From contig CAZQFH010000010.1 in the NCBI GenBank assembly GCA_964592595.1, forward strand, positions 1 through 64,000: a stretch of DNA of 64,000 nucleotides. The letters are read 5' to 3'. A program made the translations under genes and the position numbers. This document shows, in pieces, positions 46,804 to 55,734 of the stretch (position 1 is its first letter; each line of letters opens with the position of its first letter). Source of the stretch: UBA5536 sp964592595. GTDB lineage: Bacteria > Bacteroidota > Bacteroidia > Bacteroidales > F082. The notes beneath the pieces were generated by a model. The model ran no database searches. It was not told where the DNA came from and saw only the letters and a list, made by a program, of their open reading frames with translations.

Positions 46804-47955
46804 TCATCTTAGGATATCAATCGTTATGGCATAAGCATTCACGCCTTCGAGCCATGGCTCAGCGTTTCCGCCATCCAGATCAGACCTGAATAAAATTCCA
46901 TTGTTGTATCTGTCGGGTACATAAAGTTTCTCTTCATCCGGATCAACAGCAATTCCCCAACAAAACTTTTCATTAAAATAGCTATTGATATTGACCACTT
47001 GCGAACCATCCAAATTGGCCATAAAAACACCACCAACCCAGTCAGCATAATACAATTTTTGATGAGTCAAATCCAAAGCAATGGCTCCTGCATCAACGCC
47101 CGGGATAATCTGTTCGAGCCCTGTACCATCGCTATTAATGGTATAAACGCCTCCACTAAAATCATATTTATCATTTACAAAATAGATTTTTTGTGCAAGG
47201 CTATCATAAGCCATTCCAAGCGGCAGTTCCGGTGCTCCTGCAAAAGTGGCAAAAGGCTCCACATTGCTTCCATCAAGGTTACATCTTGAGATACCTCCTT
47301 CGATAGCCCAATATAATTTTCCTTCCACCACCACCATTCCATATGGGGCACTCACCAATGGCTCAGCATCTTCCGAGAGAAAAACCTCCTGGTTTTCACC
47401 ATTCAAATCGTAACGATAAATAAAGCCATCAGTATCAGATACATAAACTTTAGCTCCTTGATAATCAATGGCAATGCCATAAGGTTTGTTAAGGCCTCCG
47501 GTGGGGAAATCGAAAACCACAGGAGGGTTCCCATCCAAACGAAGGTAGTGTACTTTGCCTGTGGAGCGGGATGTGTAATAAAGTGTGCGCACTTTTCCGG
47601 CATCAGGATCTGCCAAATTTAGTGGAAGCTGTTTCTGTAATTTGTTGTAATACAATGCTTCAAGAGGCTCAATGGTCAGGCTAATATTGTACAATCCCGG
47701 ATTTTCAAGCACAAAAGGCTCAGGATTTTCGACGGTAGAAGTCTGGCCATTACCAAAATCCCACAAATAAGATTTGGCATTCACTGAAGTATTGGTAATG
47801 CTAATGGTGGCAGGTGCTAACTGACTGCTCGCCTGCACTTTAAAATCAGCAATACTACTCGCAGGCGGGATAGGTTGTTTGTCCTTTTCACAGGCATGAA
47901 ACAAAACTCCCAAACCAAGGAGCAATAAACCAAGTATTATAATTCTTGTTTTCAT
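46804..47955 (-). CDS. PKD-domain / beta-propeller lipoprotein (surface-binding candidate)
   Basis: 383 residues. Lipobox LFHAC (Cys22). A PKD domain (about 35-110: IADFKVQASSQLAPATISIT, SYLWDFGNGQTS) is followed by a six-bladed YWTD/NHL-like propeller (about 125-383), with repeated YDLNGEN, LYWAIEGGISRCNLDGSNVE, IYFVNDKYD and LYYADWVGGVF motifs. In SusCD loci, the gene after SusD often encodes a surface glycan-binding lipoprotein (SusE-like); this one occupies that position. Binding to cyanophycin or its fragments is inferred. It begins 17 bases after susD on the same strand. Confidence 0.82.
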   Translation of the reverse strand: MKTRIIILGLLLLGLGVLFHACEKDKQPIPPASSIADFKVQASSQLAPATISITNTSVNAKSYLWDFGNGQTSTVENPEPFVLENPGLYNISLTIEPLEALYYNKLQKQLPLNLADPDAGKVRTLYYTSRSTGKVHYLRLDGNPPVVFDFPTGGLNKPYGIAIDYQGAKVYVSDTDGFIYRYDLNGENQEVFLSEDAEPLVSAPYGMVVVEGKLYWAIEGGISRCNLDGSNVEPFATFAGAPELPLGMAYDSLAQKIYFVNDKYDFSGGVYTINSDGTGLEQIIPGVDAGAIALDLTHQKLYYADWVGGVFMANLDGSQVVNINSYFNEKFCWGIAVDPDEEKLYVPDRYNNGILFRSDLDGGNAEPWLEGVNAYAITIDILR

Positions 47956-47972
47956 AGCATCAGATTTTTAGC

Positions 47973-49298
47973 TTAATATCCGGTATTTTGGATCATACCT
48001 TCATGATTATTATTTTGTAATTCGACCAGAGGAATTGGAAACAACAGTTGATTTGCAGACGTTACGCCAGGCAAAACTTCCAGGGCTCTACCCGTTCTAA
48101 CGAGCTCGAACCAACGTTTGCCTTCAAAAGCAAGCTCCCTTCTTCGTTCGGCTTCAATATCCATCAACAGTTCTTCGTAAGTATCACTACTTAACGCTGC
48201 TATCCCGGCACGCAAACGCAAAATATTGATATCATTTCTGATAGCTGCTTTTGAGCCTTGCAGTCTGGCTTCAGCTTCAGCCCTGATTAAATACATTTCA
48301 GCCAATCTGTAAACAGGTACATCATTCGCCATGGTAACCATATCGGGATATTTCAATCCATAAGGTGGATTTCCGGCAATGGTAGCATTTAGCCGAATGG
48401 TATCTTCCTGTGTGTAAGTGGCCACTAAATCAGCGGATGGCGCAACTTCATAGCGGCCACCTTGCGCTGTTGGGAAAAAGTACTCAGCCAAGCGGTTACC
48501 ATCTTGCTCGTTGAAGAGCACTGTAAAAATAGCTTCTGATCCAGGTTCTCCGACGAACAAATCCGCAAAAACATCCTCTAAAGCATAATTCCCATTGATT
48601 AATGCTGTCGCTTTTGCTTTAGCCAGCTCGTAGTTACCCTGCGATAGCGCCACATCAGCCTGCAATGCCAGCACAGCTCCATTTGTAGCATAGCCCGGAT
48701 TATTCACTGCGATTTTATCTTCGGCAAGCGCAAGATCTGTTAAAATAGCATCATAAACATTTTGAACCGGATCACGCGGTACATTCAGGTTATCGCCTAA
48801 ATCGAGTGTTGGCAAAACTTTTATTGGCACAGGGCCAAACAAACGCACTAAATTATAATGTGCAAGTGCCCTTAAAAAGTAAAGTTGTGCAGCAGTACTC
48901 TCTTTTTCAACAGCATTCATATCAGCAATATCCGGTAATTTGTTGAGCACATAGTTTACCCTGTTGAGAAGATTATAGTGTGCATTCCACACAGACTCGA
49001 CGATAATATTATCAGCAAGCAAGTTATTATTTTCAAATTGGCCGTATTCCTGTGTAGTGCCTTTCCAATCGAGGTTATCTGCTGCCAGATCTGGTATAAT
49101 TACAAGGTATCTGCCATACATTCCTGTTTGCTGCAAAGCATTGTAGCATCCGGTAAGTGCTGTTTCCACACCGCGCTTGTTCGTGATAGCCTGTTCGCCA
49201 TCAATATAATAAGTAGGGTCAACCTCCAGAATTTTTTCGCAACCTGCTATACCAATGAGGAACAGCAAACTAATTAAAGTATATAAAGTCTTTTTCAT
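47973..49298 (-). CDS. susD: SusD/RagB-family lipoprotein
   Basis: 441 residues. Lipobox IAGC (Cys20). Seen: EVDPTYYIDGEQAITNKRGVE and ALTGCYNALQQTG at the N-terminus, the TPR-rich helical core (AQLYFLRALAHYNLVRLFGPVPI, PRDPVQNVYDAI) and the C-terminal AEMYLIRAEAEARLQG with RELAFEGKRWFELVRTGRA. SusD forms the lid of the SusC importer and hands over ligand. It follows susC by 12 bases. Confidence 0.96.
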   Translation of the reverse strand: MKKTLYTLISLLFLIGIAGCEKILEVDPTYYIDGEQAITNKRGVETALTGCYNALQQTGMYGRYLVIIPDLAADNLDWKGTTQEYGQFENNNLLADNIIVESVWNAHYNLLNRVNYVLNKLPDIADMNAVEKESTAAQLYFLRALAHYNLVRLFGPVPIKVLPTLDLGDNLNVPRDPVQNVYDAILTDLALAEDKIAVNNPGYATNGAVLALQADVALSQGNYELAKAKATALINGNYALEDVFADLFVGEPGSEAIFTVLFNEQDGNRLAEYFFPTAQGGRYEVAPSADLVATYTQEDTIRLNATIAGNPPYGLKYPDMVTMANDVPVYRLAEMYLIRAEAEARLQGSKAAIRNDINILRLRAGIAALSSDTYEELLMDIEAERRRELAFEGKRWFELVRTGRALEVLPGVTSANQLLFPIPLVELQNNNHEGMIQNTGY

Positions 49299-49310
49299 GG
49301 TAAAGGGGTT

Positions 49311-52300
49311 TTAAAATCCAACATTTAATCCTATCATAAACCGGCGTGATTGCGGATAAGTGAAAAAGTCCGTTCCTATTCTCAGGTTATCATTTCCGGC
49401 ATAATTAATCTCGGGATCCATCCCACTGTAATTTGTAAAAGTGAGTAAGTTGTATGCTGACACGAAAAGCTTGAGGTTTGAAAGTCTTAATTTTTCAATG
49501 GTAGCTTTAGAGAAAGAATAACTCACCGCCAATTCTTTCAGCCGAAGGTATGATCCATCTTCGATGAACCTGGACGAATGCCTGTTATTGTTGTTCGGAT
49601 CGGCCAATGTAGCACGCGGTATTGCTGTTTGATCTCCAGGTTGATGCCACCGATCAATAATCGCTGTCAACTGATTGTCCTCGCCTTTAAGGGATTCGAT
49701 ATAAACCCTGGTGCCGTTATAAATTTCATTTCCATAGCTAAACTGAAAAAACATGCGCATATTCCATTGCCTCCAGCGTAAACTATTATCAAATCCTCCG
49801 AATAAATCCGGATTAGGATCTCCTATTCGCGTGCGGTCATCAGCTGTGATCTCTCCATCTTTGTTTACGTCATCAAATACAATATCTCCGGTAGAAGGGT
49901 CAACCCCAAGCGAGCGAAAGCCATAAAAAATGCCCAATGGCTGGCCTTCTCCGATGTAATTACTGCCACGACCAATATTATCTATTGGCTGCCCGTTATA
50001 CAGCTTTAAAACTTTATTTTTATTTGCTGTGATCGTCAACGTTGATGTCCACTCCAGTTTGTCATTTTTGATATTAATCGTCTGCAAGGCAACTTCCAGG
50101 CCTCGGTTTTCCATCTCTCCAATATTATCCCAAACAGCTGTGAAACCTGACGAAGGCGGTATGGGACGAGCAAGCAACAAATCAGTTGTGAGACTATAAT
50201 AATAATCAAATGCAAGGTTTACCCTTGATTCCAATACTGCCAAATCAAAACCCAAATCCAACTGGCGTGAGGTTTCCCACTTCAGGTCGGGGTTCGGCAT
50301 TTGTATTGGGAAAATGCCAGGCTGACGGTTGTAATTTCCACGACCATCAAAAAGCGAGAGCGAGGCAAAGCGAGAAATTTTATCATTTCCGGTATAGCCA
50401 AAACTACCTCTAAGTTTCAACTCATCGATAAAAGTTAGCTGATCCATAAAAGATTCTTCAGAGATGCGCCATGCAGCGGCCAAAGCCGGGAAAAATCCAT
50501 ACTTATTATTGGCTCCAAAATTGGAAGAGCCGTCGTAGCGTGCACTTGCAGTAAATAGGTAACGGTTATTAATATTGTATTTAATTCGACCGAAATAACT
50601 ATTGGTTCGATCTTCAACTACACTCGAAGAAGCTTCGGTAATATTGGCAGCAGAAGTAAGGTATTGAAAATATTCGTTTGGAAAATCTGTTCCCCTCAGA
50701 AAAACTCTTTTGTCAAAGAAACGCTCATAGCTATAACCCAGCATAGCTTCGAGTGTATGATTTTCAAGCAATGATTTTTCGTAGCGAAGCAGGTTATAAG
50801 TATTAAAATTGGAAGCTCGGGTATTGGCATCAAAACCTAAGCCATTGTATTTCTTCCCCTGTCGTGTAGTAACAGGATCGTAGCTGTGTTCTTCGAGATT
50901 AAGGTAATCTATAGCCCATTTTGTTTCAAAACTCAGGCCATCAGCAATGAAATAATTAGCAAAAACGTTGGCAAGCGTACGAACATTCCTCAACTCGTTA
51001 ACAGCTTCATTAGCAATGGCAACAGGATTAGCGTAAGGTCCGTCTTCGTTGTACGTACCATCTTGGCTGTAAACAGGATAAATGGCAGGTAACGAGATAG
51101 CATTGGGTAGCGGGCCATTGAGCGACTGATCACCCTCTACCCTGTTATTCAGGCTTGAACTCATTGAAACACCGGCCCCAATTTTAAAGCGATCATTTAC
51201 CTGATGATCGATGTTCAGTCTTCCGCTTAAACGATTATAATCTGTGCCAATCAATACTCCCTCCTCATTCAGGTAGCTACCCGATAAAAAGAAAGTTGTT
51301 TTTTCGTTTCCTCCATTTGCTGACAGTTCGTAATTAGACATGATTGCTGAGCGAAACACTTCATCAAGCCAATTGGTATTCACTTTCGGGTTTTTAATCT
51401 CTTCGTCAGTAAAAATTGGAGGAGCTCCTTCATTCACTTTTTGCTCATTCCGATAGCGCATCCATTCAGAGGCGTCAAGCATCTCAAGTGTTTTTGATAC
51501 TTGTTGAATACCCGTAGAAGTATTAAACTGAAAACGGGTCTTTTGCTTGTTACCTCTTTTTGTGGTGATAAGCACCACACCGCGAGATGCTCTCGCCCCA
51601 TAAAGCGCAGTAGCAGCAGCATCTTTCAGGATTGTCATCGACTCAATATCGTTGGGATTGATATCTGAAATGGCATTGATGGTTTGGCCGCTGTACCCAA
51701 TCTGACTGAAATCACCGCTCAAAACCGGAACGCCATCCACTACATAAAGCGGTTGATTATCAGCACTGATGGAGTTATTTCCACGAATCCTTACAGATAC
51801 GCCGCCACCAGGAGTTCCGGAATTTTGGGTTACCTGCACACCGGATACCCTTCCCTGCAAGGCCACATCAAGATTGGCAACAGGAACTTCTTCCACATTG
51901 GACGGTTTAAAATCAGAAACAGACCCGGTTAAAAGTTTGCGGCTTTCGATACCAAAGCCTACAACAACAATTTCATCCAAGCCAACAAGGTCAGAAACAA
52001 GCTCGATATTAAAAACCCGCTGATCACCAATTGGCATTTCAACCGTTTTCATACCAACCAATGAAAACACGATGATACGATCGGTGCTATTAGTAGTTAA
52101 ACTGAATTGACCATCAATATCTGTCACAGCCCCAATTGTTGTACCCTTGAAAAAAACATTCACTCCAGGCAAGGGAAGTCCGTCTTCGCGTGCAATTACT
52201 TGTCCTGTCAAAATAATTTCTTCAGGCTTTTGAATAAAAGAAGAAGCTTGTTGTGGTAAAGTTTTTACTACTAAATAATTTTCCACAACACTATAAGTTA

Positions 52301-52619
52301 GGTTTGTACCTTTTAAAACAACCTGCATAGCCTCATCCAGATTGACGTTGCTTAATTGTGTTGTTACACTATGATCAGGTTTGAACAATTCATTATTTAA
52401 TAAAAACAACAAATCGGCCTTTTCAGCCACTTGCTGAACGGCTTCTGGTAAAGGCTCTTCCTGAAGATTCAGATCGAAGCGCATTTGCTGAGAAAACACA
52501 CCAGCATGTAATTGAACAACGGCGGCAAAAGTTAATAACAGAAAGAGCTTCATGGCAATCAGTGTTGATTTTGAACAGGTTCGCAAAAACGATCCATGCC
52601 AGGGTAAAATTTTCTTCAT
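49311..52619 (-). CDS. susC: SusC/RagA-family TonB-linked outer membrane protein with STN domain
   Basis: 1102 residues. Signal peptide to about 44, then an STN domain (about 47-120: MRFDLNLQEEPLPEAVQQVA, DEAMQVVLKGTNLTYS), a CarboxypepD_reg domain (about 133-215), the SusC signature DEIVVVGFG, a plug (VANLDVALQGRVSGVQVTQN, IRGNNSISADNQPLYVVDG) and a barrel ending RRFMIGLNVGF. The STN domain is the part that contacts FecR-type anti-sigma factors, matching the FecR and sigma genes upstream. It forms the TonB-driven importer of the locus with SusD; the expected cargo is cyanophycin fragments. The gap to fecR is 89 bases and contains a hairpin. Confidence 0.97.
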   Translation of the reverse strand: MKKILPWHGSFLRTCSKSTLIAMKLFLLLTFAAVVQLHAGVFSQQMRFDLNLQEEPLPEAVQQVAEKADLLFLLNNELFKPDHSVTTQLSNVNLDEAMQVVLKGTNLTYSVVENYLVVKTLPQQASSFIQKPEEIILTGQVIAREDGLPLPGVNVFFKGTTIGAVTDIDGQFSLTTNSTDRIIVFSLVGMKTVEMPIGDQRVFNIELVSDLVGLDEIVVVGFGIESRKLLTGSVSDFKPSNVEEVPVANLDVALQGRVSGVQVTQNSGTPGGGVSVRIRGNNSISADNQPLYVVDGVPVLSGDFSQIGYSGQTINAISDINPNDIESMTILKDAAATALYGARASRGVVLITTKRGNKQKTRFQFNTSTGIQQVSKTLEMLDASEWMRYRNEQKVNEGAPPIFTDEEIKNPKVNTNWLDEVFRSAIMSNYELSANGGNEKTTFFLSGSYLNEEGVLIGTDYNRLSGRLNIDHQVNDRFKIGAGVSMSSSLNNRVEGDQSLNGPLPNAISLPAIYPVYSQDGTYNEDGPYANPVAIANEAVNELRNVRTLANVFANYFIADGLSFETKWAIDYLNLEEHSYDPVTTRQGKKYNGLGFDANTRASNFNTYNLLRYEKSLLENHTLEAMLGYSYERFFDKRVFLRGTDFPNEYFQYLTSAANITEASSSVVEDRTNSYFGRIKYNINNRYLFTASARYDGSSNFGANNKYGFFPALAAAWRISEESFMDQLTFIDELKLRGSFGYTGNDKISRFASLSLFDGRGNYNRQPGIFPIQMPNPDLKWETSRQLDLGFDLAVLESRVNLAFDYYYSLTTDLLLARPIPPSSGFTAVWDNIGEMENRGLEVALQTINIKNDKLEWTSTLTITANKNKVLKLYNGQPIDNIGRGSNYIGEGQPLGIFYGFRSLGVDPSTGDIVFDDVNKDGEITADDRTRIGDPNPDLFGGFDNSLRWRQWNMRMFFQFSYGNEIYNGTRVYIESLKGEDNQLTAIIDRWHQPGDQTAIPRATLADPNNNNRHSSRFIEDGSYLRLKELAVSYSFSKATIEKLRLSNLKLFVSAYNLLTFTNYSGMDPEINYAGNDNLRIGTDFFTYPQSRRFMIGLNVGF

Positions 52620-52682
52620 ATATTTGTCTGTTAGGTTAATATTGCTCGGCCAAGCCGGTGTATGTCTGATTAACTGATACAG

Positions 52683-52702
52683 GGAGGTGCTGCAACACCT
52701 CC
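52683..52702. repeat. Hairpin between fecR and susC
   Basis: GGAGGTG (52683-52689) pairs with CACCTCC (52696-52702). The T-run lies on the forward-strand side, so it would end rightward, not leftward, transcription. In the leftward transcript it is an RNA hairpin without a T-tail, 64 bases before susC. Confidence 0.6.
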
Positions 52703-52708
52703 TTTTTT

Positions 52709-53899
52709 CTAGTAAATAATTATACGGTCGCTTTCAACTTCATAACTTATGGATGTGGTTTCGGCTATCAGTGACAGGAGAAACTCCACTTTTCGACTGT
52801 TTTCAATCGCTCCGGTAAATTGTATCCCTGCTTTATCTTTATTTTTTATAACAATAGGAATGGCATACCACCTTTCGAGCCGTTTAACCAATTCACGCAA
52901 TTCCATCGCTTTAAAATATAAAACATCATCTTTCCAGGAAGTATAAAGTCGTGTATCTACTTCTATTTTTTTTGCCTTATGGGTTACCACATCAACCTTA
53001 GCCTGCTCGCCCGGAGCAAGTGTAATGTGCTCGTTAGCTTTGGTTTTAACGCGCACTTTGCCACTAACCAGCGTGGTTTCAAGATTGGCATCCTCTTGAT
53101 AAGCTGACACATTAAAAGCTGTTCCTAATACACTAACTTCTTGTTCTCCTGCCTCTACAATAAATGGCACAACAGAACTTACCACTTCAAAATAAGCCTC
53201 ACCTTCCAGTTTTACGCGACGTTCTTCATCAGAAAACGACACCGGATAAGTGAGTTTGCTGGCAGCATTCATCGTTACTTTTGTTCCATCAGCCAAAACA
53301 AGCTGATACCGTGCTCCTGCCGGGACAATCAATTCGTGAAAAGTTGGTTGATCAGTGGTTTGTCCTTTGGGTAATTGCTTTGAATATGAAAGCATTTCGC
53401 CAGGCTGATTTTTTATTTCGTAAGTTAAGGCTTTCAGCTGCAATTGAGCAGTATCAAGAGCAATTACACTGCCATCAGCAAGTTTCAAGCTGGCTTTCTG
53501 CATTCTTTGAGGAAGCGCCTCTACCAAAGGCGACTTTTCTTGCTGATCGAGCTGGTCACTTTCATGAAGCAATAAGAATGTAATGCCAGCCAATACAAGA
53601 AATACAGCCGCCCACCTGAAAATTACGGAAAGGTTTAAAACAGGATTTTTTTTGTTTTTGATTTTCATCTGCATTTTATTCCATGCTTCGGGCACGTCGA
53701 TATGATCGGTTAGTATTTGCCAGTGGATCCGCTCTAAAACCTCTTGAATCTGTTCCATTTCTGCCTCGCTCAGAGGATGCAATTTCAACCATGCTTCAAG
53801 CTGTTCTTGTTCGACAGGGTTGATTTTATGCAAGCTGGATTTCGCCATGAGATGCAATATCTCTTCCGGAATCATCTGTTCTGGATGTTGAGTATTCAT
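52709..53899 (-). CDS. FecR-family anti-sigma factor
   Basis: 396 residues. An N-terminal cytoplasmic domain (about 1-85), one transmembrane helix (about 90-112), a periplasmic FecR domain (about 160-275, ELIVPAGARYQLVLADGTKV, EGEAYFEV, FNVSAYQED) and a C-terminal DUF4974-like domain (about 320-396, YFKAMELRELVKRLERWYAIP). It senses the ligand-loaded SusC via its periplasmic part and frees the sigma factor. It is 35 bases downstream of the sigma gene. Confidence 0.95.
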   Translation of the reverse strand: MNTQHPEQMIPEEILHLMAKSSLHKINPVEQEQLEAWLKLHPLSEAEMEQIQEVLERIHWQILTDHIDVPEAWNKMQMKIKNKKNPVLNLSVIFRWAAVFLVLAGITFLLLHESDQLDQQEKSPLVEALPQRMQKASLKLADGSVIALDTAQLQLKALTYEIKNQPGEMLSYSKQLPKGQTTDQPTFHELIVPAGARYQLVLADGTKVTMNAASKLTYPVSFSDEERRVKLEGEAYFEVVSSVVPFIVEAGEQEVSVLGTAFNVSAYQEDANLETTLVSGKVRVKTKANEHITLAPGEQAKVDVVTHKAKKIEVDTRLYTSWKDDVLYFKAMELRELVKRLERWYAIPIVIKNKDKAGIQFTGAIENSRKVEFLLSLIAETTSISYEVESDRIIIY

Positions 53900-53934
53900 A
53901 ATTTAACGACAATTTAATTAAGAAAACGGGTGAT

Positions 53935-54507
53935 TCATCTGGATTTTTTTTCCAGGAAATAATCTTGAAGTGCTTTATTATCGCGCAAAACTTTTAGGGC
54001 CAATTTTAAATTTGATTTCAGGGTATTAATGGTAATACCGAGTTTTTCTGCAGCTTTTTGATACGAATTGTTCTGAAGATAAACCAACTCAAGCGCAGCT
54101 CTGGATTTATCGGGGATTTTCTGGCAAGCCTGGGTAATTATTTGCTGTTCCTCATCATCCAAAATAAAATCGATGGCCTGCTTCACCTTTTCTTCCTCTA
54201 TACCAGCAGGAGGCTTTTGCTGATTCTTGCTTTTTTTCAAGCTATTCAGGCAAGCATTTCTCACGGCAGTGTAAAAGTACGATTTGTAAGAAGTTTGAAT
54301 TTGAAGATAATACTTATCCTCCCAAAACTTTACAAATATTTGCTGTACAACATCTTCGGCCTCCTGATTATCGTGCAAATAAAAAAAAGCTGCCAGGTAT
54401 AAAGCTTTGTAATAACGCTCAAACAAGGCTCTGAAAGCCTTTCCAGGATCATGTTGAAAATGCAAGGTTAATTTTTTATCCTCCTGATTCATTTGCTTTC
54501 CCATCAT
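53935..54507 (-). CDS. ECF RNA polymerase sigma factor (FecI-like, sigma-70 family)
   Basis: 190 residues from the ATG at 54507; a GTG at 54522, which touches the iadA stop, is an alternative that adds five residues. Region 2 (FRALFERYYKALYLAAFFYL, EAEDVVQQIFVKFWE) and region 4 (PDKSRAALELVYLQNNSYQK, LGITINTLKSNLKLALKVLR) are clear. With the FecR protein and the STN-bearing SusC it forms a trans-envelope signalling circuit that should induce the locus when substrate arrives. It is translationally linked to iadA. Confidence 0.94.
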   Translation of the reverse strand: MMGKQMNQEDKKLTLHFQHDPGKAFRALFERYYKALYLAAFFYLHDNQEAEDVVQQIFVKFWEDKYYLQIQTSYKSYFYTAVRNACLNSLKKSKNQQKPPAGIEEEKVKQAIDFILDDEEQQIITQACQKIPDKSRAALELVYLQNNSYQKAAEKLGITINTLKSNLKLALKVLRDNKALQDYFLEKKSR

Positions 54508-54522
54508 GGAAAAATATTGCAC

Positions 54523-55689
54523 TTATTCATAGGTTCCTTTTACAAGCAATTTGCTTTCATGCATCATCCATTTACCATTTGCCATCACACTGCAAAGGTT
54601 AAAGCCATCATCAAGTAAAAGCAAGTCGGCATCAAAACCAGGCTTTATCTGCCCTTTATGTTTTAGCTTCAGCGTGATTGCCGGATTCTCTGTAATGGTT
54701 TTAAGCGCCACACTAACAGGTAAGCCTTCCTGTTGAATCATAGCTGCAAATTCGGAATGCAGGGAAGTTAACAAGCCCATTTCAAGCTTTACAAGATTAC
54801 CATGTTCATCGAAATGTGGCAGCGATCCAAAAGCATCAGAGGTCATGGTAATATGTGCTATCGGAACGCCTGCAGCTAGCAATTCTCTGACTGCAACCGA
54901 TGGCTTAATTTCAATATCAGGAAAATAAGGATAGGAACTTGCTGTGAGGTCGATCGTTGAAAGTTTTCCATATTTTTTAGCATCTTCAAAAATATAGCTG
55001 TTACGATTGCAGTGCGTGGGAAAAAACTGTTTCAAACTCAATTCACTTGAAGCAACTACATCATAAAGCAACTGAAAAGGATTTTTAGCATCCCCCATGT
55101 GAATATTAACAATTCCAGCTTTATCTCCCAGCATACCTCCAACACGCGCATGGGCTGCTAATTTGGTTAGTTCCGCCACAGTAGGATGCGATGATCGGTG
55201 ATCGGAAAGCGCAATCTCGCCTACCCCTATCACCTCGTCTATCAATGAAATATCGCGACCTACGTCTCCTGTTAATGTTGGTGTTGGAAGCTGATAGGCT
55301 CCAGCATACATCCACGCCGAAACACCCTCAGCACGCAAGGCTTTTACTTTCATCAATACAGATTCAAAACTGCGTGTAAAACCATCTGTTCCCAAACAAC
55401 CTATCACAGTAGTAACGCCAGCTTCGATCATATGCGAAAGTTGCATTTCAGGTGTTCGCGATGCCGGCCCTCCTTCACCACCAGCACCAGCAATATGCAC
55501 ATGGGCATCAATAAACCCGGGCATCAATTTCAAGCCATTGACATCTACTATTTTAGCCATAGCCATCTTGGATTTTAAATGCGGTTCAACAGCGATAATC
55601 TTGCCTCCTGCTATGAGCACATCATTTTTACCGATTGCTTCAGGTGTATATACTTCAGCATTTGTGATCAGAATTAGGCTTGCTTCCAT
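54523..55689 (-). CDS. iadA: Isoaspartyl dipeptidase (beta-aspartyl peptidase) with Glu in place of the bridging Lys
   Basis: 388 residues from the ATG at 55689. The frame also has an ATG at 55725 and a TTG at 55737, but the best promoter match overlaps those, and MEASLILITNAEVYTPEAIG aligns with the family start. It is an amidohydrolase without signal peptide, so cytosolic, that cleaves beta-Asp-X dipeptides, including beta-Asp-Arg from cyanophycin. Metal ligands (this numbering): His63 and His65 in FIDAHVH, His197 in NIHMGD, His226 in PTHCNRN, Asp285 in TMTSDAFGS. At the place of the E. coli carbamylated Lys162 (GVKCAISDHRS) stands Glu158 (GVGEIALSDHRS), so the metals are probably bridged by a plain glutamate. 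First gene of the locus. Confidence 0.94.
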   Translation of the reverse strand: MEASLILITNAEVYTPEAIGKNDVLIAGGKIIAVEPHLKSKMAMAKIVDVNGLKLMPGFIDAHVHIAGAGGEGGPASRTPEMQLSHMIEAGVTTVIGCLGTDGFTRSFESVLMKVKALRAEGVSAWMYAGAYQLPTPTLTGDVGRDISLIDEVIGVGEIALSDHRSSHPTVAELTKLAAHARVGGMLGDKAGIVNIHMGDAKNPFQLLYDVVASSELSLKQFFPTHCNRNSYIFEDAKKYGKLSTIDLTASSYPYFPDIEIKPSVAVRELLAAGVPIAHITMTSDAFGSLPHFDEHGNLVKLEMGLLTSLHSEFAAMIQQEGLPVSVALKTITENPAITLKLKHKGQIKPGFDADLLLLDDGFNLCSVMANGKWMMHESKLLVKGTYE

Positions 55690-55734
55690 TTCAATTTGTG
55701 TTAAGAGGAATTTATTGGCATTCATTTTAGAATC

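Noticed and set aside
52683..52702. Terminator between fecR and susC
   Set aside because: The T-run is on the wrong side for the leftward transcript, so it is listed only as a hairpin.
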